DNA from: DASQBT01 sp963782495
GTDB taxonomy: Bacteria > Pseudomonadota > Gammaproteobacteria > Burkholderiales > Thiobacillaceae
Reading direction: 5' to 3'
Assembly (NCBI GenBank): GCA_963782495.1
Contig: CAWAJU010000012.1
Coordinates: 124,001 to 188,000 of the forward strand
DNA length: 64,000 bases
The notes below the pieces were generated by a model. That model had not been told where the DNA came from. It did not search any database and saw only the letters and a list, made by a program, of their open reading frames with translations. A program made the position numbers and the translations under genes. Each line of letters opens with the position of its first letter. The stretch's first letter is position 1. Positions 1 to 8,902 of the stretch are shown here, one piece after another.

Positions 1-1903
1 GCTTGCCGAGCACGCGTTCCTCGATGTCGTGCGTGACGCTACGTTTGGCCTGACTGGTCTTCTGCCAGCCCTCCAAGGCCTCCTGCAAGCGGGCAATACG
101 CCCCAGCCGGGCGCGCAACAGGGGCTCCAACACTTTTTCCAATTGGGCCCGGGCTTCATCATAAATGCCTGGATTGGTGGCGGCTTCAACGCGAATTCGC
201 TCAGTCCAGCGATTGATGAGCTTGAGCAGATTGTCATCCTTGATCTGGCCGTCGTCGCTGGACACCATGGACAGACGATCGATGGCATTGAGCGCCCGGT
301 GCGCGGGATGCCGGGGCGAGTTGAAAAATTCGGGATCCTGGATCGCCAGTTTGAGCAGCGGTTCTTCCAGGCGCTTGAAATAGGGCTTGATCTGGGTCGG
401 GATGGAGCGTTCCGCGTCCATGGCCGAAACCAGGGTGCTGAACACATCCACCGATCCCTGCACCTCCGCTTCCCTGCCGGCAGGAATAACACCGGCCACG
501 CTCAATTCCTGCACCACCTTGCCGGCATAGGGCAAGGGCGCACCGATCATGATTGCCTGAGAACCTGCGCTGGCTGAACTGCCGGCTGGGGGCAAATTGG
601 GTCCCATCGCGTAAGCAGGTGGGGCAAATCCACTTCCTCCTGTTGGCAGAGGCACGGGCGGGCGATTGCGGCGAAACAAGCCCATCAGGGCCTGGGCCAT
701 GCGACCCATGGTCGTGCCGCTGCCTTGTAGCGGCGTGCCTGCGGCCGCACCACCGCCAGTTGCGCCGCGATTGGGCGCGTAGCCGCCGCCGGCATGCGCG
801 CCGCCGTAACCAGGCTCCAGGCCCAGGTCTGCCGCTTCGGCGCCGTCAGCGATCCCCTCTGCCGGCGCACCCGCCCCTGAACCGGAAGCACGCGCGTCAT
901 GCATAGCCCTGCCCCTGTACGCCGACTGGGACTTGGGCAGGATCTCGTCCAGCCTCTGATATAAAGTCCCCAGGGGATCCAGCATGGATTCCCTCAAAGT
1001 CAAATAGGCGATATGCCGTACCTTGTTGGACTTGATCACCGATTCCAGTGCCGTCATGAAGACCCGGAATATGGCAGTGGGACCGTAAGGATTGACCCCT
1101 GCATCCAGGGCGTAGCCGTAGAGTTGCTCCAACCTGGGTTCCAGCGCGTTCAATTCGACTTGATAGTGTTCCTCCAACTTGCCGGCCTCAGTGGTGGCGT
1201 CAAGCCAGTCTTCAAATTCCTCCTTATCAACGATGCTCAGCTCATCGGTTTCGGGTTGAGCCTCAATCGCGAACTGACCCGACTCGAATTGCCTGACAGC
1301 GGCCAGAATGCCCTGCTGGAAACGTTCCTTGACGGATGGAAAGTTGATCTTGAATTCGCTGACCGCCTGCAATAATTCGTTGTGCTCGGAAAAACTTTGG
1401 GCGGTGGCTGAAGCCGCGCTCAGTTTGTCCGCAATGGAGGCGCCGAAATTCTGAGCCCCAACTTCCATGGCATCGCTCAGCAGCGCCTGAGCCGCCTCCC
1501 GTATTCCTTCGTTGCCCCTTTCCGGATGGAGATCGGCGACGATGCGCTGGGTGCGAGCGGCGACGGCGATCTTGTGGAGGACGCGGGTTGCTTCGCGTGG
1601 GGTCTCCCGAAACGCCACGCCCACCCCGTTGTCGGTGCAGCGCACCAACATCGCGACCATTTCCAAGGTTCGGGGGCTGATCGATGCCGGCGGAGTAAAC
1701 GCCACCTTGAGGTCCTTGCCCTCATGGCCCGCAGCATGGTGCGCATCCCCGGGTACGCTGAACCGCAGATACAAGCCGCCCAGGCAAAAATCCTGAATCT
1801 CGCAGGAAATGTCCCGGTGCTCGCCGATAGTGACTCGTGCCGGTTGGGAAACCGCGAAGCGGGTCTGCCGTCGTTGCTCAGACCGAATCTTGCTGTCGGA
1901 CAT
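1..1903 (-). CDS. PilZ-DUF1631 family protein (3' end outside window)
   Basis: An open frame starts at the ATG at 1901-1903 and runs leftward without a stop to the window edge, giving 634 visible residues of a longer protein. The N-terminus reads as a PilZ domain: RRQTRF near residue 11 (the RxxxR c-di-GMP motif) and DFCLGG near residue 38 (the D/NxSxxG position, with Cys for Ser). The rest resembles the DUF1631 family of betaproteobacteria: long helical segments around a low-complexity Gly/Ala/Pro linker (about residues 335-440). Function of DUF1631 is unknown. PilZ suggests c-di-GMP control, which is inference. It lies downstream of rnhB, separated by about 120 bases. Confidence 0.75.
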   Translation of the reverse strand, partial: MSDSKIRSEQRRQTRFAVSQPARVTIGEHRDISCEIQDFCLGGLYLRFSVPGDAHHAAGHEGKDLKVAFTPPASISPRTLEMVAMLVRCTDNGVGVAFRETPREATRVLHKIAVAARTQRIVADLHPERGNEGIREAAQALLSDAMEVGAQNFGASIADKLSAASATAQSFSEHNELLQAVSEFKINFPSVKERFQQGILAAVRQFESGQFAIEAQPETDELSIVDKEEFEDWLDATTEAGKLEEHYQVELNALEPRLEQLYGYALDAGVNPYGPTAIFRVFMTALESVIKSNKVRHIAYLTLRESMLDPLGTLYQRLDEILPKSQSAYRGRAMHDARASGSGAGAPAEGIADGAEAADLGLEPGYGGAHAGGGYAPNRGATGGGAAAGTPLQGSGTTMGRMAQALMGLFRRNRPPVPLPTGGSGFAPPAYAMGPNLPPAGSSASAGSQAIMIGAPLPYAGKVVQELSVAGVIPAGREAEVQGSVDVFSTLVSAMDAERSIPTQIKPYFKRLEEPLLKLAIQDPEFFNSPRHPAHRALNAIDRLSMVSSDDGQIKDDNLLKLINRWTERIRVEAATNPGIYDEARAQLEKVLEPLLRARLGRIARLQEALEGWQKTSQAKRSVTHDIEERVLGK

Positions 1904-2022
1904 GGCTGCTCCCTGATTGCTTAAAGGCATCGGCTGGATTCTCCCTGATTGTCGCCTATTAGGGTACGGATTTCCTTTTTTTGAATCTGGTTGGGCATTT
2001 GAGCATAGCAACAGGACTGCTT

Positions 2023-2634
2023 TCAAAAAAGCCCATCCTGTCCCCCTTGCCCGGCTTCCTGCAACAAATTTCGCACCGGGGCAAAACTGCGACGGTGAGC
2101 CCCACAAGGACCATAACGGCGCAAAGCTTGCAGATGTTGAGCGGTGCCGTAGCCAAAATGCCGGTCAAAGCCAAACTGGGGGTATTCCCGGTGGAGTGTT
2201 TCCATGGCCCGGTCGCGCGCGGTCTTGGCCAGAATCGATGCGGCGGAGATGGCTGCTACTGTGGCATCACCCTTGACAATCGCCTCAACCGGATACGCCA
2301 GAACCGGACAGCGATTTCCATCCACCTGAACCCGGTCCGGCTTCACCTTGAGCCCGCCGACCGCGCGCTGCATCGCCAGCAAGGTCGCCTGCAGGATGTT
2401 CAGCTGGTCAATTTCAGCCACGCTCGCCTCTCCAACGCACCAAGCCTTTGCCTCGGCCTTGATTTGAATTTCCAACCGCTCGCGCCGTCGTTGGGACAGT
2501 TTCTTCGAATCCCGCAGGCCTTCAATCACCCGTAACGGAGACAGGATCACGGCTGCTGCAAACACTGGCCCCGCGAGCGGACCGCGGCCCGCCTCGTCCA
2601 CTCCGCACAGGACCAGGGAAGCGCCAACTGTCAT
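2023..2634 (-). CDS. rnhB: ribonuclease HII
   Basis: RNase HII (203 aa) cleaves the RNA strand of RNA-DNA hybrids and starts removal of misincorporated ribonucleotides in the cytoplasm. The family signature CGVDEAGRGPLAGP is at residues 10-23, with the first two catalytic acids Asp13 and Glu14. The DSKKLS motif follows, and the DGN segment and SILAKTARDR helix are further on. Length is normal. The start overlaps the lpxB stop by four bases (ATGA), so it is probably coupled to lpxB as the last gene of the lipid A and outer-membrane operon. Confidence 0.95.
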   Translation of the reverse strand: MTVGASLVLCGVDEAGRGPLAGPVFAAAVILSPLRVIEGLRDSKKLSQRRRERLEIQIKAEAKAWCVGEASVAEIDQLNILQATLLAMQRAVGGLKVKPDRVQVDGNRCPVLAYPVEAIVKGDATVAAISAASILAKTARDRAMETLHREYPQFGFDRHFGYGTAQHLQALRRYGPCGAHRRSFAPVRNLLQEAGQGGQDGLF

Positions 2635-3767
2635 GATTTTGCCTGCAGGAACGGCAGCAGCGCCTCGGCGATTCGTTCCGCCGCATTACAGCGCAGGGTC
2701 AGATGCAAGGCCATGAAATCGTGTCTAAGTTCCGCCACTCGCGCCGCGTCGTCAAGCCAGGCCAGAGTTGCCCGGGCAAGCGCCTCCGGGGTGGCCTGGT
2801 CCTGCAGTAGTTCGGGCACGGCAAAACGCCTGAGCAAAATATTCGGCAGCCCAACCCAGGGCAAATAGGCTTGGCGCCGCATGATCGCATAGGTCAACCG
2901 GGGCACCTTGTACGTGATCACCATGGGCTTTTTCAGCAGCGCCGCTTCGAGGGTTGCCGTGCCGGACGCGAGCACCACCACGTCTGCCGCCGTCATTGCC
3001 AGGGTGGACAGGCCCGAAGTCAGCGTCATGGGCAAGCCGCTTGATTCTGTTGCCCGCCTGATCAGCCCCTCAACCGCCGCACCCGCGACCGGGAGCACGA
3101 AGCGGATTCCCGGTAGAGCACGCACCAGCAAGCGCGCCATTTCCAGCAGGCCAGGCAGGAGCCGCCTGACCTCGCCCGCCCTGCTGCCAGGCAACAGCGC
3201 CACCAGTTCGCCGCTCGCGGCGAGACCCAGTTCGTGCCGGGCCGCTGCCTGATCAGGTTCAAGAGGCAAGAGGTCGGCCAGTGGATGACCGACGTAGTCC
3301 ACCGGAATTTCAGCGTTCACATAGATGTCCTTCTCGAACGGAAACACCACCAGCATGCGCGACACTGCCAGCTTGATCTTGTGGATGCGCTCGCCGCGCC
3401 ATGCCCACAGCGAGGGACTGACGAAATGGACCGTGGGAATGCCTGCGCCCTTGAGCTTTTGTTCAAGTCCGAAATTGAAATCCGGCGCGTCGATTCCGAC
3501 AAATACATCTGGCCGGGTTTGCAGAAAATGCCGCTCCACGTTGCGTCTCAGGACGAGCAAGCCCGGCAGATGGCGCAAGACCTCGAGGTAGCCGTTGACC
3601 GCAAGACGATCGCTGGAATAGAGCGCACGGCAACCCGCTTCCACCATGCGTGGTCCCGCGATGCCTTCAAATTGAATCGGGGTTAGACGGCTTTTCAGCG
3701 CGCTGATCAGGTGGCCTCCCAGCATGTCGCCGGAAGTCTCGCCTGCCACCAGCCCCACGCGTACCAT
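2631..3767 (-). CDS. lpxB: lipid-A-disaccharide synthase
   Basis: LpxB (378 aa) is the peripheral membrane glycosyltransferase (GT19) that joins UDP-2,3-diacylglucosamine to lipid X to form the lipid A disaccharide. The N-terminus VGLVAGETSGDMLG is diagnostic. GIDAPDFNFGLE, the FVSPSLWAWR segment and the LLPGSRAGEVRRLLP loop of the nucleotide-sugar site are all present, and length is typical. The start shares one base with the lpxA stop (TAATG), and the end overlaps rnhB. It lies in the lpxD-fabZ-lpxA-lpxB order conserved in proteobacteria. Confidence 0.96.
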   Translation of the reverse strand: MVRVGLVAGETSGDMLGGHLISALKSRLTPIQFEGIAGPRMVEAGCRALYSSDRLAVNGYLEVLRHLPGLLVLRRNVERHFLQTRPDVFVGIDAPDFNFGLEQKLKGAGIPTVHFVSPSLWAWRGERIHKIKLAVSRMLVVFPFEKDIYVNAEIPVDYVGHPLADLLPLEPDQAAARHELGLAASGELVALLPGSRAGEVRRLLPGLLEMARLLVRALPGIRFVLPVAGAAVEGLIRRATESSGLPMTLTSGLSTLAMTAADVVVLASGTATLEAALLKKPMVITYKVPRLTYAIMRRQAYLPWVGLPNILLRRFAVPELLQDQATPEALARATLAWLDDAARVAELRHDFMALHLTLRCNAAERIAEALLPFLQAKS

Positions 3768-4543
3768 TAACGGATAATGCCCCGCTCGCTGCTGCCGACG
3801 AAATCAAGCAACGGCTTCACCTCGGGATGAATTGCGGCCAGCTCCGCCAGTCGTTGCTTTGCCTCCTCCAGACCAAGGCCGGATCGGTAGAGCAGTTTGT
3901 AGGCCTTTTTGATAGCCGCGATCGCTTCACCGGAGAACCCACGCCTGCGCAAGCCTTCGCTGTTGATGCCATTGGGCTCGGCGCGTGGCCCGGCGGCCAT
4001 CACATAAGGCGGAATATCCTGCGACACGCCGCTGCCAAACGCGGTGAAGCAATGTTCGCCCAGGCGACAAAACTGATGAACCGCGGTAAACCCGCCCAGA
4101 ATCGCGTGGCTGCCCACGCTGACATGGCCTGCCAGGGTCGTGTTATTTGCCAGCACGGTATGGTCGCCGATCTGGCAGTCGTGAGCGATGTGCACATAGG
4201 CCATGACCCAGTTGTCGTTGCCCACACGGGTTACGCCTGCATCCTGAATCGTGCCGGTGTTGAAGGTGCAGAATTCCCGAATCGTGTTGTTGTCGCCGAT
4301 TTCCAGGCGAGTGGGCTCGCCCGCATATTTCTTGTCCTGCGGCGCTTCCCCCAGCGAAACCATGTGAAAAATCCGGTTGCCCGCACCGATCCGGGTATGG
4401 CCGGTGATCACGGCATGGGCGCCCACGGTGGTGCCCGGGCCGAGCTGCACATCCGGTCCAATCACTGAAAACGGACCAATTTCCACTCCGTCCGCAAGGC
4501 TCGCTTCGGACGCAACAATCGCCGTGGGATGGATCTTCGCCAC
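3767..4543 (-). CDS. lpxA: UDP-N-acetylglucosamine O-acyltransferase
   Basis: LpxA (258 aa) transfers a 3-hydroxyacyl chain from ACP to UDP-GlcNAc, the first step of lipid A synthesis. The N-terminal two thirds is a left-handed beta helix of hexapeptide repeats (from IHPTAIVASEA). The catalytic His lies in YVHIAHDCQIGDH, and HQFCRLGEH and GINSEGLRRRGF precede a helical C-terminal domain. Length fits the family (about 260). It overlaps fabZ and lpxB by one base each, implying translational coupling. Confidence 0.96.
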   Translation of the reverse strand: MAKIHPTAIVASEASLADGVEIGPFSVIGPDVQLGPGTTVGAHAVITGHTRIGAGNRIFHMVSLGEAPQDKKYAGEPTRLEIGDNNTIREFCTFNTGTIQDAGVTRVGNDNWVMAYVHIAHDCQIGDHTVLANNTTLAGHVSVGSHAILGGFTAVHQFCRLGEHCFTAFGSGVSQDIPPYVMAAGPRAEPNGINSEGLRRRGFSGEAIAAIKKAYKLLYRSGLGLEEAKQRLAELAAIHPEVKPLLDFVGSSERGIIR

Positions 4544-4983
4544 TACTTGTCCCTCAGCGTAGCCATCAGGTCAGCTTCCGCTACCAACTCGCCGTCCACT
4601 TCCGCGCGCGCCTTGTATTTCCAAATGCCCCGCATGTGCCGCGTGATTTCCGCCTTCAGCACCAATTGGTCTCCGGGGACCACCGGGCGCTTGAATCGCG
4701 CGGCGTCGATGCCGGCGAAATAGACCACGCCGACATCCTCCGGCAGGCAGTTCTTGGTCTTGAACGACAGGATGGCCGCGGCCTGGGCCAGCGCCTCCAG
4801 GATGAGCACGCCGGGCATGACCGGGTGGCCGGGAAAATGACCGGGAAAAAAAGGTTCATTGATGGTCACGTTCTTGTGCGCAACGATGTGCTTGCCCAGT
4901 TCGAGTTCGACCACGCGGTCTATCAAGAGAAATGGGTAGCGATGAGGCAGGTATTGCATTACCTCCTCGACATTCATCTTCAT
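4543..4983 (-). CDS. fabZ: 3-hydroxyacyl-[ACP] dehydratase
   Basis: FabZ (146 aa) dehydrates beta-hydroxyacyl-ACP in fatty acid elongation and competes with LpxA/LpxD for hydroxyacyl-ACP. The hot-dog fold motifs are LPHRYPFLLIDRV near the N-terminus and GHFPGHPVMPGVLILEA, which holds the active-site His and Glu. The frame extends 32 codons upstream into lpxD, but the start at 4981-4983 (MKMNVEEVMQYLPHR) is chosen. It gives the normal family length and an ATGA overlap with the lpxD stop. Confidence 0.96.
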   Translation of the reverse strand: MKMNVEEVMQYLPHRYPFLLIDRVVELELGKHIVAHKNVTINEPFFPGHFPGHPVMPGVLILEALAQAAAILSFKTKNCLPEDVGVVYFAGIDAARFKRPVVPGDQLVLKAEITRHMRGIWKYKARAEVDGELVAEADLMATLRDK

Positions 4984-6023
4984 GGCTTGCTCTCCAGTTC
5001 CGCGACCTTGCGTTCGAGTAGTTTGATGCGTTCCACCAGCGTGTCCAGATGACGCAGGTGCACGGCATTCCTTTGCCATTCCTTGTGTTCCGAAAACGGC
5101 AGCGCCGAAGTGTAGGTGCCGGGCCGGATCAGTGACTTGGTAATCAGCGTATTGGTAGAAATACGCGTGCCATCGGCGATTTCGATATGGCCAAAAATCA
5201 TCGCCGCTCCGCCGATGGTGCAGTGTTTGCCGATCCTTGCGCTGCCCGCGATTCCGGTACAGGCCGCAATTGCCGTATGCGCGCCAATCTTTACGTTATG
5301 GGCCACCTGGATCAGATTGTCGAGCTTGACCCCGTCCTCGATCACCGTGTCATCCAGCGCGCCGCGATCGATCGTCGTGCCGGCTCCCACTTCGACGTCA
5401 TCGCCTACGATGACCCGACCAATCTGGGGAATCTTCTCCCATTTGCCCTGATCCGGCGCGAGGCCGAAACCATCCGAGCCAATCACGCATCCGCTATGCA
5501 AGATCACCCGGTCACCGATCCGGCAGTTGTGATATATGGTGACATTGGCGTACAGACGGCAGTCTTCCCCCACCATCGTATCCTGCCCGATCACGACGTT
5601 CGGGCCTATGACCGAGCGGGCGCCTATGCTCGCGCCATCGCGCAGTACTGCGCCTGCCTCGATCTGCGCGCTGGCGTCCACCTTTGCGCCGGGCGCCACA
5701 CTGGCGCGCGGGTGAATTCCGGGACTGACCGGTGGAGTCGGGTTCAGCAAAGCGGAGAGACGGGCGAAATAGAGATAGGGGTTGGGGCTCAGTATGCGGG
5801 GCAGCGTTGTCGCATCGCGCGCATCGGGCGCCAGTATGACTGCACCCGCGTGGCTTCCTTGCAGCTGTTTGAGATACTTGGCCTGGGATATAAACACGAT
5901 CTCATCCGCTCCGGCCCGCTCCAGGGGAGCAACCTGGCGGATGGCAACCTGCCCGTCACCGACTAGTTCACCACCCAGGCGGGCTACGATTTCAACCAGG
6001 CGATAGCCCTGGGCTTGGACCAT
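4980..6023 (-). CDS. lpxD: UDP-3-O-acylglucosamine N-acyltransferase
   Basis: LpxD (347 aa) adds the second hydroxyacyl chain to UDP-3-O-acylglucosamine in lipid A synthesis. An N-terminal uridine-binding domain (about residues 1-100, with FISQAKYLKQL) is followed by hexapeptide beta-helix repeats. The catalytic His is in LIQVAHNVKIG, and SDGFGLAPDQGKWEKIPQ is characteristic. A short C-terminal coiled helix (LDTLVERIKLLERKVAEL) fits the trimer. The stop overlaps fabZ by four bases, and skp ends 3 bases upstream. Confidence 0.96.
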   Translation of the reverse strand: MVQAQGYRLVEIVARLGGELVGDGQVAIRQVAPLERAGADEIVFISQAKYLKQLQGSHAGAVILAPDARDATTLPRILSPNPYLYFARLSALLNPTPPVSPGIHPRASVAPGAKVDASAQIEAGAVLRDGASIGARSVIGPNVVIGQDTMVGEDCRLYANVTIYHNCRIGDRVILHSGCVIGSDGFGLAPDQGKWEKIPQIGRVIVGDDVEVGAGTTIDRGALDDTVIEDGVKLDNLIQVAHNVKIGAHTAIAACTGIAGSARIGKHCTIGGAAMIFGHIEIADGTRISTNTLITKSLIRPGTYTSALPFSEHKEWQRNAVHLRHLDTLVERIKLLERKVAELESKP

Positions 6024-6026
6024 TTC

Positions 6027-6524
6027 CTACTTGTCGCCCAATTCCTTCATCACCCGGTCGGTGATGTCGAGCTTGGGATTGAAGTAGACTGCCTGCTCGA
6101 CGATCAGATCGTATTTTTCGCTCTTGGCGATATCCTGGATGGCCTTGCGCGCTTTCTCCTGGATCTGACTCAATTCCTCATTGCGTCGCTGATTCAGGTC
6201 TTCGCGAAATTCCCGGCTCTGGCGTTGAAGCGCCTGATTCAGGTTCGACAGATCCCGTTCCTTCGCTTTGCGGTCGGTATCCGACATGGTCAGGCCATCC
6301 TTGTCGAGTTGGGCCTGAAGATCGCGGGCCTGCTTGGTCATCTTCTGCAGTTCCAAGTCGCGACCGGAAAACTCCTTTTCCAGCCGCTTTTGCGCTTTGA
6401 GTGATAGGGGTGCCTCGCGCAGCAGCCGCTCTGTATTGACGAAGCCAATCTTCTCCGCCAGGACATCCGCGCTGATCCCCAGGCCACCCATTGCCAGCGC
6501 GGCAACAAGAACAAGTTTCTTCAT
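6027..6524 (-). CDS. skp: periplasmic chaperone Skp/OmpH
   Basis: Skp (165 aa) is a trimeric periplasmic holdase that carries unfolded outer-membrane proteins to the BAM complex. A Sec signal peptide (MKKLVLVAALAMGG, cleavage near ADVLAEK) precedes KIGFVNTERLLREAP, the usual mature start. A long charged, Gln-rich coiled coil covers about residues 45-125. The position between bamA and lpxD is the classical one. Only 22 bases separate it from the bamA stop, so it is in the same operon. Confidence 0.94.
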   Translation of the reverse strand: MKKLVLVAALAMGGLGISADVLAEKIGFVNTERLLREAPLSLKAQKRLEKEFSGRDLELQKMTKQARDLQAQLDKDGLTMSDTDRKAKERDLSNLNQALQRQSREFREDLNQRRNEELSQIQEKARKAIQDIAKSEKYDLIVEQAVYFNPKLDITDRVMKELGDK

Positions 6525-6546
6525 GCCAAAGTTACTCCATCAATAT

Positions 6547-8895
6547 TTAGAAGGTGGTGCCCAAATTGAATTGGAACACCTGACTCTTGTCGTCCTCTTT
6601 CTTGTTCAAAGGCTTGGCCAAACTGAATTTCAGCGGGCCTAACGGTGAATTCCAGGCTACACCAACCCCTGCAGAATAACGGAAATCACCAAAATTGAAT
6701 GTCGCCGATCGTCCCAGATAATCGTTCGGGCCGAACACCGCTCCCGCATCAAGGAAACCTGAAAGCCGCACCGAGCCATCCTTGATCCCTGGCATTGGGA
6801 CGAACAGTTCGACGTTGCCCACTACCTGGGTATCGCCACCCACTGCCACCTTATTGCAGTTGACATACGGCGGGGTCCCGGAACATATGATCGTTGGATC
6901 AATTGGACTCAGGGCTTTGGGGCCGATCGTGCCCGAATCAAACCCGCGTACCGAGCTCACGCCGCCAGCAAAGAAATTCTTGAAGAAGGGCAGCGGCTTG
7001 CCTTGCAATCCTGCGGCATAGCCAGCCTGTGCGTTGACCAGCAGGGTGAAATCCTTGGTCAACGGAAAAAACTGCTGATGCTGCGCGTTGAGGCGGTAGT
7101 ACTGGATATCTCCTGGCGGAACGCCGATTTCCAGCCCGATGCGCTGGAGAAAGCCTTTGGTTGGGAACAGGAAGCTGTTGCGCGTATCGCGCCCCAGTGA
7201 GGTGTCCAGCCGCAGTGTGGTGTCGCTGTTGCCAAAGGTGTTGACAAACTCCTGATAACTGATAGGGCTCGACGAACTGGTCGTTATATCGAACAGTTCA
7301 GCTGCCGCTCCGAGATTGAGAAAATCCTTTTCGTTCAAAGGCAGGCCAAATCTCAGTCCCACGCCCTTGGTGGACGAATGATATTCTGCCACCCCAGACA
7401 ATGAACTGGTATCGACATCCCGGCGGTAGACGTCGTAGCCCAGGCTCACGCCGTCCAGGGTGTAGTAGGGATTGGTAAATGACAGCGAGTACACCTGGTT
7501 CACCTTGCCGGAATTGACTTGCAAGGCAAGCTGGTTGCCGGTTCCGAATACGTTCGCCTGATTGATTGAACCGGACAGGATCAGCCCGTCGGAGGACGAG
7601 AATCCCGCCCCCACCATGATGTTGCCGGTAGCCTTTTCGGTCACATTGACGTTCAGGTCCACCTGATCGGTCGTGCCGGAGACCATGGGCGTTTCAACTG
7701 ATACCTCGCCGAAGTAACCGAGCCGGTTCAAGCGATCCTGGGACAACTGGATCTTTTCGCTGTTGTACCAGCCACCCTCCATCTGCCGGACTTCGCGGCG
7801 GATGACCTCGTCCCGAGTCTTGCTGTTGCCGGCCACATTGACTCGATGCACGTACACCCGTCGACCCGGATCGATGTACAGGGTAAACGCTACCTGATGC
7901 TTGTCCTTGTCCAGTTCGGGCACTGCATTGACGTTGGCAAACGCGTAACCTTCCGTCCCCATGCGGTCGCTGATCAACTTGGTGGATTCGGTCAGCTTCT
8001 GGCGCGAGAAAACATCCCCGGGTTTAAGGCTCACCAGCTTCTTCAGTTCGCCCTCCGGAACCAGCATCTGGCCGGCCAACCTCACGTCCGAAACAGTGTA
8101 CTTGGGGCCCTCCGTCAGATTGACGGTAATAAAGATGTCCTTCTTGTCAGGACTGATGGATACCTGGGTGGAATCGATGTTGAATTCGAGATAACCCTGA
8201 TTGAGGTAGAACGAGCGCAGGGTCTCCAGATCGCCGGAAAGCTTGGTCTTGGAATACTGGTCGTCCTTGGTGTACCAGGAAAGCCAGCCCGGCGTGCTCG
8301 AACTGAATTGCCTCAGCAACTGTTTCTCGGTGAACGCGCTGTTGCCGACCAGGTTGATCTGGCGAATCTTCGCTGATTCTCCTTCCACCACCTGGAAATT
8401 GATGGAAACGCGGTTGCGTTCCAGCGGCGTCACGGTAGTCTTCACTTGCACCGCGTACTTGCCTTTATTGAAGTACTGCGACTTCATTTCCTGCTCGGCC
8501 CGGTCCAGCACGCTCTTGTCAAAGATCCTTCCCTCGGCCAAGCCTGAATCCTTGAGCGCTTTCTTCAGGTCCTCTTCGGAAAATTCCTTGATCCCGCTCA
8601 GGCTGATCTTTGCAATCGCCGGGCGTTCTTCGACAGTCACAATCAACACGTCCCCCTGCGCCTCCAGGCGAACATCCTTGAAAAAACCGGTGGCGTACAG
8701 TGCCTTTATGGCGGCAGCGGCCTTCTCCTCGTCCAGTCTGTCGCCCACCTTCACCGGCAGATAGCTGAACACCGTGCCGGCTTCGGTACGCTGTATGCCT
8801 TCCACACGGATGTCCTTGATGACGAAGGGCTCCACAGCCTGGGCCAGGTTTGCGATGGCAGCCAGGATGAAGAAAGTGGAAAGGCGAAGTTTCAT
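6547..8895 (-). CDS. bamA: outer membrane assembly factor BamA
   Basis: BamA (782 aa) is the core of the machine that folds beta-barrel proteins into the outer membrane. A signal peptide (ending near AQAVEP) is followed by five POTRA domains, the first starting FVIKDIRVEGIQRTEAG, up to about residue 420. A 16-strand barrel follows, with the conserved GGVSSVRGFDSGTIGPK loop (the VRGF lock motif). The C-terminus FQFNLGTTF ends in Phe, as barrel proteins do. Length is normal. It sits between rseP and skp. Confidence 0.97.
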   Translation of the reverse strand: MKLRLSTFFILAAIANLAQAVEPFVIKDIRVEGIQRTEAGTVFSYLPVKVGDRLDEEKAAAAIKALYATGFFKDVRLEAQGDVLIVTVEERPAIAKISLSGIKEFSEEDLKKALKDSGLAEGRIFDKSVLDRAEQEMKSQYFNKGKYAVQVKTTVTPLERNRVSINFQVVEGESAKIRQINLVGNSAFTEKQLLRQFSSSTPGWLSWYTKDDQYSKTKLSGDLETLRSFYLNQGYLEFNIDSTQVSISPDKKDIFITVNLTEGPKYTVSDVRLAGQMLVPEGELKKLVSLKPGDVFSRQKLTESTKLISDRMGTEGYAFANVNAVPELDKDKHQVAFTLYIDPGRRVYVHRVNVAGNSKTRDEVIRREVRQMEGGWYNSEKIQLSQDRLNRLGYFGEVSVETPMVSGTTDQVDLNVNVTEKATGNIMVGAGFSSSDGLILSGSINQANVFGTGNQLALQVNSGKVNQVYSLSFTNPYYTLDGVSLGYDVYRRDVDTSSLSGVAEYHSSTKGVGLRFGLPLNEKDFLNLGAAAELFDITTSSSSPISYQEFVNTFGNSDTTLRLDTSLGRDTRNSFLFPTKGFLQRIGLEIGVPPGDIQYYRLNAQHQQFFPLTKDFTLLVNAQAGYAAGLQGKPLPFFKNFFAGGVSSVRGFDSGTIGPKALSPIDPTIICSGTPPYVNCNKVAVGGDTQVVGNVELFVPMPGIKDGSVRLSGFLDAGAVFGPNDYLGRSATFNFGDFRYSAGVGVAWNSPLGPLKFSLAKPLNKKEDDKSQVFQFNLGTTF

Positions 8896-8902
8896 TTCGG
8901 TT

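Noticed and set aside
4984..5079. N-terminal extension of FabZ
   Set aside because: It lies inside the 3' end of lpxD in another frame, and the ATG at 4983 gives the family length and an ATGA overlap.
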